Positions 10,260 through 18,867 of a stretch of DNA of 31,580 nucleotides are shown in pieces. Within the stretch, counting starts at the first letter, position 1; every line of letters begins with the position of its first letter. Under the pieces are notes generated by a model. It did not search any database. It was given only the letters and a program-made list of their open reading frames with translations, and had not been told where the DNA came from. Position numbers and translations under genes: made by a program. Source of the stretch: Bremia lactucae. Its lineage: Eukaryota; Oomycota; Peronosporomycetes; Peronosporales; Peronosporaceae. Location: assembly GCF_004359215.1 (NCBI RefSeq), contig NC_090610.1, forward strand, positions 10,323,505-10,355,084. Direction: 5' to 3'.

Positions 10260-10840
10260 GCAAATCGCGTTAGGACTTTGAAGCCAGGCTTCGCATCCAA
10301 TGTCTTTGACATTGGGAAAAAAATGCGCTCCAGGCTTGCATTAACGGGATTTTATCTCGCGTGTTGTTGCCACTATACCATCGATGCTTAAGAAAAGCAT
10401 CGAGATAAAATCTTCCTTATCGCAAAAGTTCTTCGCGCTGGATCAAGACCATGTAGCTTTGTCGCAATAAATAAAAGATATTTATTGTGAGGAGTTGTCT
10501 CTCCAGACAAGCTACTGACTAGCCGTTCGGCAAAAGCCACGGCTTTTTCTCAGGGGAAAGACGAGACATTTTATTGTCTGCACTCCCCTGAGTGGGACCC
10601 ACTGAAGCAGGGGTACCACAAGAACTGTTATTACGATGGCTTACGCCATCGTCATCACCACGCACAGAAATAAGTGCGGGTGACGGCACTGGAGACCGCA
10701 ACAGTTTGTGTTGTGGGGGAAGATGATACTACGGCAGACAAAACATCTGCCGCAAGAGACAATAATGCGTCGCCCGCGGCTGCATGTACCGCAGCCGAAG
10801 GCGCCGCACTATTCACACACCGCATGGACTCGTTAACCAT
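10260..10840 (-). pseudogene. Antisense accessory ORF of E2
   Basis: Starting at Met 10840, 117 bp from the LTR edge, the first 61 codons are open (SAAPSAAV, AAGDALLSLAADV). The frame then shifts and protein-like sequence continues to about 10260 (LSPEKKPWLLPNG, LLRQSYMVLIQREELLR, DKIPLMQAWSAFF). The N-terminal part matches E6 codon for codon: over 30 aligned codons (10810-10721 against 31244-31333) I count 9 synonymous and 5 non-synonymous codon changes. I recognise no family. It is antisense to pol when the inversion is taken into account. Confidence 0.55.
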
Positions 10841-10943
10841 GCAATATAATTGAAAATGATGGTTCTGACAATCAACATCGTTTTCAATTAAGTGGTCTTA
10901 TAATGACCACTCTATTTAATAACATTCAAAGTGATTGTCGTTT

Positions 10944-10994
10944 AAGGGAGGAATGATGTAACGGGGGGTGTCGTTAAATGAATTTAACACTTAG
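10944..10994 (+). repeat. PPT and first 38 bp of the E2 3' LTR (displaced)
   Basis: AAGGGAGGAATGA (10944-10956) precedes TGTAACGGGG (10957). LTR similarity runs to about 10993 (AACACTTA) and stops abruptly where integrase sequence in the other orientation begins. This is one breakpoint of the E2 inversion. Confidence 0.75.
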
Positions 10995-11442
10995 CAAGCT
11001 CACTATATCGAACGGTTGGAAAACCGTCCGAAGAGCGCGTACTCAATGCTGGAGTACGAACGGAAATATCACGATCTTCGTGATGAGCTGTCGTCAGCTC
11101 ATCGCGGTTTCGAGGATATTCGGACCCGACATGAGAATCTCCAGATCCAGAATGAGAATCTGGTTCGTGACCACAAGAATCTTTTAGGGATTCTTGACAA
11201 GGGTGGTCAGATCCGTCCTTGGAAGAAACCGCGTACTGATGGTACGGGCGGAGCCGACCAAAGTAAAACGTAGGATGCAAACGCATCCTATGTTGTAATT
11301 CTATTGGGTACGCATTGCCTCCGCGATGCAGTACACGGAGTGGCCCAATGAACTTGGGTAGTAGTTTACTGCTACCCACATTAGTAACTACACGCTTAGG
11401 TAAGTTTACCGTAGAGAGTAGTTCTAGGTCATTAATTTTCAA
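10995..11442 (-). pseudogene. E2 integrase C-terminal domain
   Basis: Reverse strand: INDLELLSTVNLPKRVV, SSKLLPKFIGPLRVL, RMRLHPTFYFGRLRPYHQY, the SH3-like tail of Ty3 integrases. A long acidic and Ser/His-rich spacer follows, cut at the inversion breakpoint at about 10995. The chromodomain that belongs after it now lies at 9855-9975 on the other strand. Confidence 0.85.
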
Positions 11443-11665
11443 TAAAAGAACATTTGCTCTTCCATGTTTGTCTGCGTCCCGTTTCTAACGGTCCTTTGCG
11501 TTAGCAATGAAATCCTATACGAAACGGATTACGGATTCTCGAGCCAGCAGAATTTTTTTTTCTGCTGACTCATTTGTTTTATCTTTTCCAGTGCGCACAA
11601 AGCGCACTGCTATGAGATCTTTCTCATCTTCGATGTCGATTGCTTCGACATCACTCGTGTCATTG

Positions 11666-12600
11666 TTAACTTCGAAGCGTGGTGAGCATGAGCCAGAAAT
11701 GGCTTTCTCGTGCGAGCCCCCCCCCCAAACTAGAGGATCCCTCTAAATGGGTGGGTATGCGTGGATGGCGTAAGCCATTCACGAAGAACGGTGTATGCGT
11801 TGTAGACGCATGCACCGAATTGTTGATGGCGAATTCGACCATCGGTAAAGACTCGCTCTTATTCGGATACGATTGGACGTAACCTCGAAGTATCTCTTCA
11901 AGGTCGCGATTTACGCGTTGCGTCTGGCCATTTGTCTCTGAATGATTAAAAGTTGACATAGTCAGCCGAGTTCCGCAAGATCGGAACACGGATTGTTAAA
12001 ACTCCGTCGTGAACCGTAAATCTCTATCCAAAACCAGTTCACGGGTTAAACAGTGCAGTTTGAATACCGTGTCGATAAAGAACGGGCACAATCCGGAGCC
12101 AGGATCAGCTCTGGTACTGCAACAAGATGTACCATCTTGCTATATCTGTTTACAAAAACAAGGATTCCATTGTTTTTGTGAACGTCTTTGGAAAATCCGA
12201 AGACGAAGTCCATAGATATGGACTGCCAACATTCAGCCGGAAGTGGGAAAGTTCTTAAAGGTGCAAAAGATGAAGGGCTAGGCTTCATCCGTCGACATAC
12301 CTCGCAAGCACGAATGTACCTGCGCACGAAGTGATACTAACGGGGCCAGTAAAAGTCGCGACTTACTGTGAGATAAGTTTTTTCATGTCCACGATGCCCA
12401 CTTTTTGGTGCATCGTGACACTCATACATGATGCGCAAGCGCAAATCATTATGAGTTCGGACGACGACACGTGGAGTGTCGCCGGCAACAGCTGTGTAGT
12501 ACAGTAAGTCGTTGCGTGTTGTGTATCGATCGGATGACGATCGATATAAAGCCGGTAAATCTTTAAATGATTTAATGGATGGATTCATCAGATGATCCAT
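11666..12600 (-). pseudogene. E2 integrase zinc domain and core
   Basis: Order on the reverse strand: H2C2 zinc domain (YECHDAPKSGHRGHEKTY, then ACEVCRRMKP), core with SMDFVFGFSKD (first Asp), a LDRDLRFT segment in another frame near 12030 (second Asp), and ETNGQTQRVNRD. The catalytic Glu of the usual GQTER motif is Gln here, so the DDE triad is DDQ. The end (EFAINNSVHASTTHTPFFVNGLRHPR) is well preserved. Frames break at about 12330 and 12040. Confidence 0.85.
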
Positions 12601-12856
12601 TCAACGCAAAAGGTCTTTATCTTCTATGTAGGCTGTCTTTACGTCATCAAACAAGTTAGCGACGGAACACTTGTAATGGATGTTCCAGCAGTGGGATTAT
12701 TTTCATTGTTAGAGTGCACAGCCGGCTTGAATTCGGGTCGACGTCAGAACGCATCAGCGACGACACTAGGTCGTCCTGGTTTATATTCTATGGAAAAATC
12801 ATACTCCACAAAGAAGGACAGCCACCCTGCCATTCTTTGCGAGAGGTGTGGGCTGT

Positions 12857-13287
12857 TTACGGCCTGACGTAATGACGCATGGTCCGTATATACGATGAAC
12901 GGTCTATCTGCAATCGGCTGTGCAAAGTTTCAGCTGACGTGATTGATAACAGACGACGCGCTAAGCGCCGTCTGTATCGTATTGCATTTTGCACAGCCGA
13001 TTGCGAAATTGCTGGCTTCACAGACACATGGAATGGTCTGTATTGATCTGCAATCGCCAAGATGGGCGATTGCATCAAGCTTTGCTTCATACCTTCAAAC
13101 GAACGCTGATAACATGCGTTCCATAGCCATTTCTCGTTTTTTTCAAGAGACAAGAGAGATGAACTGTCATCTCTGCATAATTGCGAGAGTACTTGTGCAA
13201 GTACGCCACTATTCCAAGGAACTGTCTAAGTCCCATCAATCGACTGAAACTGGCCAGCCTCAAGTACGTGGGGTCTTTTTCCCTCAA
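12857..13287 (-). pseudogene. E2 RT thumb remnant and internally deleted RNase H
   Basis: The segment starts abruptly in the RT-RNase H connection (LRQFLGIVAYLHKYSRNYAEM) with no palm or fingers upstream. RNase H begins (SPILAIADQYRPFHV, SNFAIGCA) and resumes at DRPFIVYTDHASLR near 12870-12915. The intervening residues, including the KELLAMKYAL region, are missing. At the deletion site a 17-bp inverted repeat (12910-12926 with 12988-13004) encloses a smaller hairpin. The element could not make its own RT. Confidence 0.8.
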
Positions 13288-13990
13288 TGTCTTCCGACTG
13301 TGCTTGCGCTATCACAGTCGGGTCCTCTACGGTCGACTCTCTACTCGACCTAGGATCATCGTGTTGTCCCTTTGGGGCAACCGGTATTCTGCTTGAATGT
13401 CGCCTGCTAGGCGTACATTCATGTCTCAATCCGCTCGACTTCTTCGAGTGGTGGATCTTCGGCGCTGCCTGTGCATTCGCACAGCCGCCGGCAGCTGACT
13501 CCACAGTGTGATTAGTCATCACATTGTGATCTTGTGCAGTCGCACTAACGACTGTACCACAAGTGAGGCCATCGCACTCACTCTTAGTACATTTAAACGC
13601 CTGTGGACGCTCCAAGACGTTTATCAGATGGCCATCTGATGAACAAGTGGTAGGCATCTTTTCAGATCGATGCTGCCAGCTGACTCTTGGCTCATATTTT
13701 CTGAGCCAGGGTAAATCTAGGATGACATCAAATTTGTCATCCAAATCCAGTACGATGAAATCATCAGCGTACTGTAATACTTATAACGTGTAGTGAAATT
13801 TCACTACGCGTTTCAGTATTGTTATCGATGCGCCTGTCGCTAGACGCACCGTCATCCTCGTTGAAGGGATGTCGCGCTCAACATATTTAAGCCTACGGCC
13901 CTCTAGCGAATGGCAACGAATAAAGTGATTCGACGCCCCACAGTCCACTAGGGCTCTAAGTGACAAATCATTTGTCACTTTTAACTTCAA
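13226..13990 (-). pseudogene. E2 aspartic protease and linker
   Basis: The active site reads LVDCGASNHFIR (DCGA in place of DSGA) at about 13940-13960. RLATGASITILKRVVKFHYTL follows, then after a frame change FDVILDLPWLRKYEPRVSW. A low-complexity linker runs to about 13230, where it joins the RT thumb directly in another frame. The usual RT region of about 700-900 bp is therefore deleted. Confidence 0.85.
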
Positions 13991-14249
13991 GGTGATGAGT
14001 GATACCTCATCGCCAGGTGCAGAGACACATAATGATTCTGTGTCTGTAGCGACTTTAGTCGAGAGGTTTGCAAATTCTCTCGAGGTTGCTGGATCAGTAG
14101 GGCGTTGCGCCCCTACTGACCCCGACCGTTTTTTTGGCGGTCCGCCTCGTTGTTGCGATTTTGTAACAACGTTGGACCCGCGACCGTTGCCCTTTTTGAC
14201 ATTCAGTCCATCATTACGTTCAGTACTTATCGGTACTGGGTGTGGGGCA

Positions 14250-15230
14250 CTTCACGCATGAGCGTAGTGACCTAACTTTTGACAGCGATTGCATTTCTGC
14301 AATCGCTTACTGTTCGAAAAGCGAGGTCTCGCTTTCGACATAAGAGAGGTCCATAGGTTCTGGACCTCCAAGCTCGTGTCGTCTTGGAGGACGATATGAT
14401 GACGAACTAGCTTGAGCCTGTCTCAAGCTAAAGTCCTCCTGTTCCGCAGCGGATATTGCTTCTTCAAGCGTATCCTGTTCTAAGCGGAACAGGTGGGTCT
14501 TTACGGGACCATCCGTAAGACCTTGCGGGAACACCGTGATTAACGTGTGTTCATGAGCTAAGTTGTTCGTAATACAACTCGTTGACAGACGTATGTGCTG
14601 GGCATAAGCAAGAACATTCATCACGATTACCTTGCTTGAGTTCCAGAATCTCTGATCGAGCTCTGAACTTAGCCCTAGGCAGTTCAAACGTCTGTTTGAG
14701 CCGGGATTTAAAAGTCTCTAGTTACTCAACGACATATGGGTCACGCAACTTAAGGCTTAGTGCCCAAATTTTTTGGCACGACCTGCCAAATTTGATTGAG
14801 CAAATGCGACTTGCATTTGCTCGTCGACGATGTGACGAGCATTTATGACATCGCCCAACTCGACGAACTATCTTAAGAGGGAGTCCCCTTTACATAGAGA
14901 TGTCAATCTTTAGGGCTTCGGGACGACGCGTGTGCGTCGTCCCAGGTACAGAGGTCTGTACCTGTTGTAACCTAACAGTTCTGCCTGTTGAGAGCCTTGC
15001 TGATTCAGCAAGGCTACCTTCTCCTTCGCCTCGTCAAGTTCATGTTGTATGAACTTGGCGATGGCTGAAAGGAGGGCATCTCTGTCTTAATTGGACAGCA
15101 TTGCCAAGATTGCATCGTTTCCTACGGTCGAACTCATTCGTTCGACTGCACTCCTTTCTATGTCACTTAGGTCGAAGTACCTAACACGCAAAGCGTGATG
15201 CGTATTTCCATTATCATCGAACATATGCAT
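14250..15230 (-). pseudogene. E2 gag
   Basis: The start chosen is Met at 15230, 31 bp past the PBS, followed by MFDDNGNTHH and SDIERSAVERMSS; a stop comes after LAMLSN. Downstream, NLAGRAKKFG, LTDGPVKTHLFRLEQDTLEEA, EQEDFSLRQAQASSSSY and GPEPMDLSYVESE are typical gag capsid and post-capsid motifs. The zinc knuckle CNRCQKLGHYAHA at about 14295-14255 has its last Cys codon changed to TGA. At least four stops or shifts are present. Almost the whole gene is made of consecutive hairpins. Confidence 0.85.
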
Positions 15231-15260
15231 GTTTGATGATAGAACTGTGGTCCTTGGACG

Positions 15261-15278
15261 GACTACAAAGTGCTACCA
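15261..15278 (-). promoter_or_regulatory. Primer binding site of E2
   Basis: TGGTAGCACTTTGTAGTC on the reverse strand, two bases after the 5' LTR. The first ten bases are shared with E4 and E5. A PBS starting TGGTAGCA fits a tRNA ending TGCTACCA; initiator Met tRNA is a candidate, but this needs the species' tRNA set. Confidence 0.7.
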
Positions 15279-15280
15279 GG

Positions 15281-15860
15281 TGTAAAGGGGCCCTGCCGAC
15301 TTGTACTGCTTCAGTACAAGTCCACTTCGCACTGCTTCAGTACAAGTCCACTTCGCACTGCTTCAGTACAAGTCCACTTCGCACTGCTTCAGTACAAGTC
15401 CACTTCGCACTGCTTCAGTACAAGTCTACTTCGCACTGCTTCTGTACAAGTCACTTCGCATAAGTCCACTTCGTACTGTTCAGTGCGAGTGGTGCCTCAC
15501 CTCACTTCACGTACACTAGTACGTGCAGAGGAAGACTCTATTTTACAACACTTGCTTTAAAGAGGATTAAATGTAAACTGTATTTAATATATTTAAGTTC
15601 TTCTGTTCCTATCTATATACTACTTACTTAATTATAAATTAATAAAAACATGTAATAAACTCTAATATGTCTCTTTGCGCGCGTCCGGTGCTGACTGGAC
15701 CGCGGAGCAAGTAGATATAATGGCCAATTTCTACTAATGGATAAGCTTTCCGAATATTACTATGTGAAGTAATATTTTTAAAATATTATTTACCTTTTAG
15801 ATTGTATATTAATGAACAACCTTTAAGTGTTAATGTCATGTAACGATACACTCCGTTACA
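15281..15860 (-). repeat. 5' LTR of E2 (580 bp)
   Basis: On the reverse strand it starts TGTAACGGAG (15860) and ends in TTTACA (15281), with the PBS next to it. The first 22 bp form a palindrome (TGTAACG...CGTTACA). Near its end it carries an expanded 26-bp tandem repeat that makes it longer than the other LTRs of the family. Three apparent forward ORFs at 15233-15560 are just this repeat read in three frames. Confidence 0.85.
15299..15490. repeat. 26-bp tandem repeat inside the E2 5' LTR
   Basis: About six units of ACTTCGCACTGCTTCAGTAC plus AAGTCC, the last ones shortened or mutated. Each unit contains or overlaps a GTACTG/CAGTAC hairpin. The E2 3' LTR and the E6 LTR have only about two units at the same place. 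Confidence 0.9.
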
Positions 15861-16077
15861 AAGCGCATAAGATTCATACGAAGTCACAACCAGTTGCCAC
15901 GTTAAATCTGGCACGTTCTCCAACAATGATGACTTTATTCGACCTATAAGATACATTTTCGGATGGCACAATTCTCACGATACTCTAAAAAAAAATTGCC
16001 CAGGTCTGAACAAGTACTGTACATGACAACGGTCATGATAAAACTTCGGCAATTACAATCAGGAATTTAGCCCGCAC
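15861..16077. other. Unassigned stretch between E2 and the copia LTR
   Basis: A reverse ORF continues out of the LTR (YLIGRIKSSLLENVPDLTWQ) but is short and unrecognised. Nothing else is supported here. Confidence 0.4.
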
Positions 16078-16310
16078 TGTTGGAAAGTCGAACGAAGCTC
16101 TATGTAAACCTAACGTAGTGCGCCTCAATAGGAGTTTCTCTTCAACGCAGAGCCGCGAGGGGCAGAAAGAACCGTTGGGAAAAGATGGGAGTTTCTGCGA
16201 CACCCTTTGGCCATCATGGACTGGTCGGTAAGACCATGGTTTTACAAATAACCAACGCTAATATATATTCACTTTTTCGTTTCCTATTTACGCAAGACAT
16301 TGTTTCTACA
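16078..16310 (+). repeat. Copia-type 5' LTR (233 bp)
   Basis: Starts TGTTGGAAAG and ends TTTCTACA, and is followed immediately by an internal-tRNA type primer site. The TGTTGG start and short length suit Ty1/copia LTRs. There is no second copy in the window to confirm the edges. Confidence 0.6.
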
Positions 16311-16326
16311 GGTTATGAGCCCAAGC
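16311..16326 (+). promoter_or_regulatory. Copia-type PBS against the anticodon arm of Met tRNA
   Basis: GGTTATGAGCCCAAGC abuts the LTR. Its complement contains CTCATAACC, the anticodon loop (CAU) region of an initiator Met tRNA. Copia-class elements are known to prime from a cleaved half of this tRNA. It is a strong positional match even though the gag behind it is broken. Confidence 0.6.
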
Positions 16327-16392
16327 TCTTTGAACTTGTGAGTGTAACACAAGTACACTACAATTCACAAGCCGCTTTCACGAGAAAAAGCT

Positions 16393-16494
16393 ATGGAAAC
16401 GAAACCGTCATCGCGCAAGACCAAGAGCGACGAAGAAGTTACTGTGCTTGCGCTGCTTAAGAAGATGAGCGCGAGGCTGGACGGTTTGGAATAA
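16393..16494 (+). pseudogene. Copia gag start, truncated
   Basis: A 33-codon ORF (METKPSSRKTKSDEEVTVLA, then KKMSARLDGLE) begins 67 bp after the PBS and ends in TAA. A charged helix opening like this is usual for retrotransposon Gag, and the position fits. Sequence after it is open only in scraps up to about 16560. Confidence 0.45.
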
Positions 16495-16789
16495 CAGATG
16501 TGAGCCAGTCCAACCTTGTGCTCGAGCGATACTCAAACACCGGTTCCTTTGATTTTGGATATCCAGCCCAAGTATAAGTTGTCAAGTAAAATTTAAAATT
16601 TAGAATTCGTACTAGTTACGACTGTGTTCCACCTTTCAGGAACCACTCAATTCCAGGTAATTCATCATTGGTCCATATTGGGTCTCTCGGCCACCAGTAA
16701 TGAACCAATGATAAATTGTTACGCTGTGCCCGCTTTTCCCACAGAGCACCTGCCTACAAATGTAATTGGTTATTTTGTTTCTGATAATC
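16495..16789. other. Unassigned remnant between the two copia pieces
   Basis: Short broken frames only. On the reverse strand, a few residues after the integrase end (about 16640-16790) may be the start of the copia region before RT, but no RT motif is present. Confidence 0.4.
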
Positions 16790-17594
16790 CTGTAATGTCC
16801 TTTGAATGTTCGCACGGGTAGGGCTCCGGTTCAAAATGTATGCAGCATATTCTGCAGCATCGCTCCAATGGGTAAGTGGTACATCAGAGCAAAAAAACAT
16901 GAGCCTTATATAGTGCGATTTATACGCTCAGCTTTTCCATTCGACTGGGGCGTACCTGCTTCAGTTTCCAGACGCTTGAGGCCGGATTTCGTGCAAAATT
17001 TATCACTAGACGCTGTGTCATACTCCACCGTCCGTCCGTAGAACGCGAATACGGCAACAAAGCTCGGCTTCAAACCAGGCAACAAAATACAGGAACTTGG
17101 CGGTGGCCTTATTCTTGTGAGTAGCCACGAAAACGCGCACAGTGCTTGACTTGTAGTCGATAAATGTGACCATATATTGCTGCCACGCTTGTCTCGTGGT
17201 TTAAATGGGGCTTTTAAATCGCTGCAAATTACTCCTCCGACCCGGTCAATTGGTGAATTATTGCCAGAGTCCATTAGAGACTGAGGACCTCGCGTCCCTT
17301 TACCTTAAGAGCAGAAAAGGGAATTGAAACGGTCATGATCAGTGAACTTGACTCCAGAATTTGAATTTTGAGCCAGACGTTCAATAGAATCGAGAGATGT
17401 TCTAGGCGTAAGTGGAACTGGAGAAGCGTACCTTCATCCGGCTTTGAAGTAGTGTATGTCTCCTCCACGGTAGATAGTACCATGCTTACAATGATGTCCT
17501 TCGTAACCACTCGTCCTTGTCTGCGCATTGTATTGACCATGCAAATGCCGTTGGCTATGCAACAGTGAAAATCAACCTGGCCATCTTTCACCAT
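16790..17594 (-). pseudogene. Copia GAG-pre-integrase and integrase fragment
   Basis: Reverse strand: a pre-integrase segment (LLQFHLRLEHLSI, where the usual motif is WHxRLGH). Integrase follows with GGVICSDLKAPFKPRDKRG (first Asp), AFYGRTVEYDTASSDKFC (the usual TDGGGEY is damaged) and EAGTPQSNGKAERINRTI (Glu). In a shifted frame come THWSDAAEYAAYILNRSPTR at about 16800-16880. The order gag, protease, integrase without RT before it identifies Ty1/copia. RT and RNase H are lost. Confidence 0.85.
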
Positions 17595-17619
17595 GTGACA
17601 TTGTCGTAGTCGGTCTCAA

Positions 17620-17940
17620 TAAATTTATAACTAATTTTTCTTCAGAAGACCATAAGAGGTTAAACGTAAGTCCTTAGAGAGGAAAGGCGCGTTATAAGCG
17701 TTCGATAACGTGATTACGTGGACATCGCCGTCAACACACGTTTCGAAGGGAACATTACCAACCTTAATCACACGTAACATTTCAGCATTTGGCAACATTA
17801 GTTCGTCTGCATTGTCACAATCGAGAGCATCATGAAGAAGTCAATTATCTCCAACGATATGACGACTGGCTACTGAGTCCAGTACCCACTTGCAACGGCT
17901 CGATGTGGTGACATTAGCACATGTAACCGCAGTGGCATCG
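17620..17940 (-). pseudogene. Copia aspartic protease
   Basis: CKWVLDSVASRHIVGDN gives the active site, DSVAS instead of DSGAS. A stop follows, then CDNADELMLPNAEMLRVIKV, VDGDVHVITLSNAYNAPFL and LRLTSYGLLKK, which matches copia protease to its end. It lies in order between the zinc knuckle and integrase. Confidence 0.8.
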
Positions 17941-18557
17941 GAAATTACTGCAGCCAGAGCAAAGTGTTTCTTCTTTTCCTTGGCATCTCGAATTTCTCGA
18001 CTCGTTGACTTCACTAAATAGTCTCTTTTTTAAATGTCCAGTTGCGCCACAGCTATGACACTTGCGCGGCTCACTAAAAGCTACAACAATAGCGCGGCCA
18101 ATATGTCTGGTATTCTTTTGATCGTCATCAATCTCTTGAGTACACACGATCAATTCTTGAGCGTGTGCGACGTAGTCAATACGATTCACAATGTTATCGA
18201 CAATTCGACGTTCGCTTGACTCACTGACCCCGAGCAAGATGTCTCATATTCAGTAAGTGTTCGGTACAGGTTCGCGAAGGGTGACGCTTTTCATGCGTGA
18301 CGGTCACTCACAATATCTTGTACATTTCGTCAAGTGAAGTGCAAACGCAAGCTGCGGGGAAATCGACCACCACGCCGCCACGTTTTGTCAAAAGTAGTTT
18401 GCTGCAATCGATTTACTTTTGAGATATTCTCCCAGCTTGTGTACTCTAACACGCTCAGCCCATTGGAATCCAGACGCCATCTCTGCCATCTCGTGGGCTT
18501 CCAAAATACAGTATGCCTACTCGCGGTAACCGCTTCCCAATCCGGCATATAGTTCAT
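17914..18557 (-). pseudogene. Copia gag C-terminal part with zinc knuckle
   Basis: Reverse ORF 18237-17914 has a gag-like helix region (SSERRIVDNIVNRIDYVAHAQ) and a knuckle CHSCGATGHLKKR whose last Cys is lost to a frame change or substitution. An upstream reverse ORF (18557-18330) may be earlier gag in a broken frame. No LTR of this copy is recognisable to its right. Confidence 0.65.
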
Positions 18558-18867
18558 CGTCCGTAAATCGCAGAATCATCAGTTTTGAGCTCTTGCAATC
18601 TGGGACTGCAACCCAAGCCGCACCAAACTATGCAACACCACGGTGATACATCTAAGGTTTAACTCAGTATGTATGCGCATACCTTAGAGAAGATCTTGAA
18701 GCGTCAAACGGGAAGCTCCAAGCAATCCTCCTTGCTGAGCTACCTCACGGATACCGCTCACGCTAGGGTGAAAATCTGGCTGGTTTTCTCAAGCGAATCG
18801 TGAAAGCTAGTGATGGGACGTTCTAGCCCTGGCATCACTTAGTAGTCCTTCCCATGCCCGAGTTTTA
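18558..18867. other. Unassigned stretch before E3
   Basis: No supported ORF. By position it may hold the 5' leader of E3 (forward) and the 5' end of the reverse copia gag. No LTR edge was found. Confidence 0.4.

Larger units (their letters stand above)
9668..10994 (+). other. Inverted 3' segment of E2
   Basis: This block reads forward inside a reverse element. It holds a chromodomain tail, an antisense ORF, a PPT and the LTR beginning, in exactly the order expected at the 3' end of an element. The LTR pieces on either side are complementary: nt 1-37 are here and the rest starts at nt 36 on the left, sharing TTA. That fits one inversion with a breakpoint inside the LTR and the other between integrase and chromodomain. 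Confidence 0.75.
9261..15860 (-). mobile_element. Ty3/gypsy chromovirus E2 with an inverted 3' segment
   Basis: Reverse-strand element with 5' LTR 15860-15281, PBS 15278-15261, gag from 15230, protease, RNase H, integrase to 10995, and 3' LTR 9667-9261. The RT core is absent. Between integrase and 3' LTR, the segment 9668-10994 is in the opposite orientation: chromodomain tail, antisense ORF, PPT and first 37-38 bp of LTR. Restoring its direction would give the normal order. The two LTRs differ at many positions, so the copy is not recent. No matching target duplication is seen at the outer edges (GGGTG on the left, AAGCG on the right). Confidence 0.85.

Noticed and set aside
10104..10391. 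Forward ORF after the E2 chromodomain
   Set aside because: Low-complexity read-through beyond the pol stop, with no motif; it overlaps the antisense ORF region.
15299..15490. CRISPR-like array of short repeats
   Set aside because: There are no unique spacers: units are directly adjacent, and they sit inside an LTR of a eukaryotic element.
15233..15560. Three overlapping forward ORFs rich in Ser, Thr and Phe
   Set aside because: They are the 26-bp LTR repeat read in three frames; 26 is not a multiple of 3, so all frames stay open with permuted repeats.
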